Positions 5,602-6,272 of a stretch of DNA of 6,272 nucleotides are shown in pieces. The stretch comes from Ruminococcaceae bacterium UBA2806 (GTDB lineage: Bacteria; Bacillota; Clostridia; Oscillospirales; Acutalibacteraceae). The DNA is taken from NCBI GenBank assembly GCA_002351795.1, contig DEHG01000157.1:20466-26737 (forward strand), given 5' to 3'. The position numbers were made by a program, and so were the translations under genes. Numbering within the stretch: the first letter of the stretch is position 1; each line of letters begins with the position of its first letter. The notes beneath the pieces were generated by a model, which was not told the origin of the DNA, made no database searches, and saw only the letters and a list, made by a program, of their open reading frames with translations.

Positions 5602-5630
5602 ATAATATACATCTGCCGGAAAAGTGTTAA
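5602..5630 (-). promoter_or_regulatory. Promoter of the small-membrane-protein/spoVM-like operon
   Basis: Minus-strand TTAACA (5630-5625) and TATTAT (5607-5602) are 17 bases apart, a good sigma-A-type pair, about 40 bases upstream of the ATG at 5563. Bacillus spoVM is read by the mother-cell factor sigma-E, but no clear sigma-E pair is seen here. The 7-base inverted repeat AACACTT/AAGTGTT (5582-5588 and 5622-5628) brackets the -10 and overlaps the -35, and could be an operator. Confidence 0.5.
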
Positions 5631-5669
5631 CCGGATCTTATAAAGTTCTTTCACTTTCGATCAGAAAAC

Positions 5670-5714
5670 AAAAAAATTTAAGATCAATAACGTAAATAAT
5701 TATCAGCTGTTAAG
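5670..5714 (-). terminator. Weak candidate terminator after the right-hand partial gene
   Basis: An AT-rich imperfect hairpin overlaps the end of the partial gene: TTAA pairs with TTAA and GATAA with TTATT, with an internal loop. It is followed by a run of seven T on the minus strand (5676-5670). The stem is weak, but the T-run is in the right place to end transcription before the small-gene promoter. Confidence 0.3.
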
Positions 5715-6272
5715 ATTATCTGCAATAAAGCTGCGAGATTTTTTGACCTTTTCGGGCTTTATTTTTTTACCTCTGAGATTTCTTGCAGCCTTTGCGACCT
5801 TTTTATCATTATCCGGAAAAGCGCCGATAAGCTGAGAGAACTTTTCATCGTCATCAATGCTGTTGAGCAGAATATAGGTAATTATGCCCTTTGTATCAAG
5901 ATCACCCTGAGTATAAAGCGCCGCAAGTCCCTGTGATATCTTTTCGATCTTTTTCTCATTTGCCTCATTTATCATTGGAGCAAATAGCGGAACCACCTTT
6001 TCTTCAATAAAAGTCACGCCCCTGAATTCCTCATAATGAGCCTTTTCGTAAGCTATCTGATCTTTAAGAGCAGGGAAATATGTCACCATCCTGTTTGCAA
6101 GGAAAAGCGGGTCAACTGTTGCTTCGCCGTCCTTTTTGCGTTTTTTCTGTTTTTTCGCCGCTGAACTCTGCTTGGGTCCTCTGATAGTATCTGAAAAATC
6201 ATCACCTATACTTTCAGCCTCCCTTATGCCGTCAGCTTCGGGATCAAAAAGCCATGTTGCAAGGGTTTTCCA
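5703..6272 (-). CDS. Unrecognised Lys-rich protein, C-terminal 189 residues, cut by window edge
   Basis: The frame is open from the right edge to the TGA at 5703; the true start lies outside the window. The ATG at 6089 is treated as internal because no spaced ribosome site precedes it and the frame continues upstream without a stop. Visible order (numbering from the edge): a Trp-containing segment at 1-11, an acidic stretch at about 12-29, a strongly basic linker KKQKKRKK at 40-47, a predicted mainly helical region at about 53-155 alternating hydrophobic and charged residues, and a basic tail at about 157-180 with several KK pairs. No transmembrane segment, signal or catalytic motif is obvious. 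The composition suggests a soluble protein, possibly one that binds nucleic acid or an acidic partner, but this is only composition. It is on the same strand as the sporulation genes, about 140 bases upstream of the small-gene operon. Confidence 0.7.
   Translation of the reverse strand, partial: WKTLATWLFDPEADGIREAESIGDDFSDTIRGPKQSSAAKKQKKRKKDGEATVDPLFLANRMVTYFPALKDQIAYEKAHYEEFRGVTFIEEKVVPLFAPMINEANEKKIEKISQGLAALYTQGDLDTKGIITYILLNSIDDDEKFSQLIGAFPDNDKKVAKAARNLRGKKIKPEKVKKSRSFIADNLNS

Overview
The window looks like chromosome from an anaerobic, spore-forming Clostridia member. A Ruminococcus-like member of the Oscillospiraceae is my best guess, from moderate-to-low GC, strong AGGAGG-type ribosome binding sites, an intact spoIIA sporulation operon and a Clostridia-style RF2 gene. 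The genus is inference; the endospore-former assignment is well supported by the genes.

Layout from left to right. (1) 1-372, minus strand: the first 124 codons of prfB (peptide chain release factor 2), running off the left edge, with a very good sigma-A-type promoter at 442-470. (2) 373-650: divergent intergenic region holding that promoter and a second one facing right. (3) 651-3747, plus strand: a three-gene cluster of a polytopic membrane protein of the flippase-like / MprF transmembrane family followed by two paralogous family-2 glycosyltransferases. Together they look like a small cell-surface glycan or glycolipid module. (4) 3752-5160, minus strand and convergent with the glycosyltransferases across only 4 bp: the overlapping genes spoIIAA, spoIIAB and sigF, which form the anti-anti-sigma / anti-sigma kinase / sigma-F switch of the early forespore. 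(5) 5227-5563, minus strand: two tiny genes. One encodes a 50-residue two-helix membrane protein. The other encodes a 30-residue protein that matches SpoVM, the small amphipathic-helix protein that recognises the curved forespore membrane. The pair has its own promoter at 5602-5630 and a hairpin terminator at 5227-5273. (6) 5703-6272, minus strand: the C-terminal 189 residues of an unrecognised Lys-rich protein running off the right edge.

How the parts fit: SpoIIAA, SpoIIAB and sigma-F set the first compartment-specific transcription programme after asymmetric division. SpoVM acts later, on the mother-cell face of the engulfing membrane, to anchor the spore coat basement layer. The right half of the window is therefore a small sporulation island in which a spoVM-type gene and an undescribed membrane peptide sit directly upstream of spoIIA. 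The surface-glycan cluster on the left shows no sequence sign of being sporulation-specific. The two most rewarding items are the tiny spoVM-like gene and its 50-residue partner, because both are short enough to be missed by routine gene calling.
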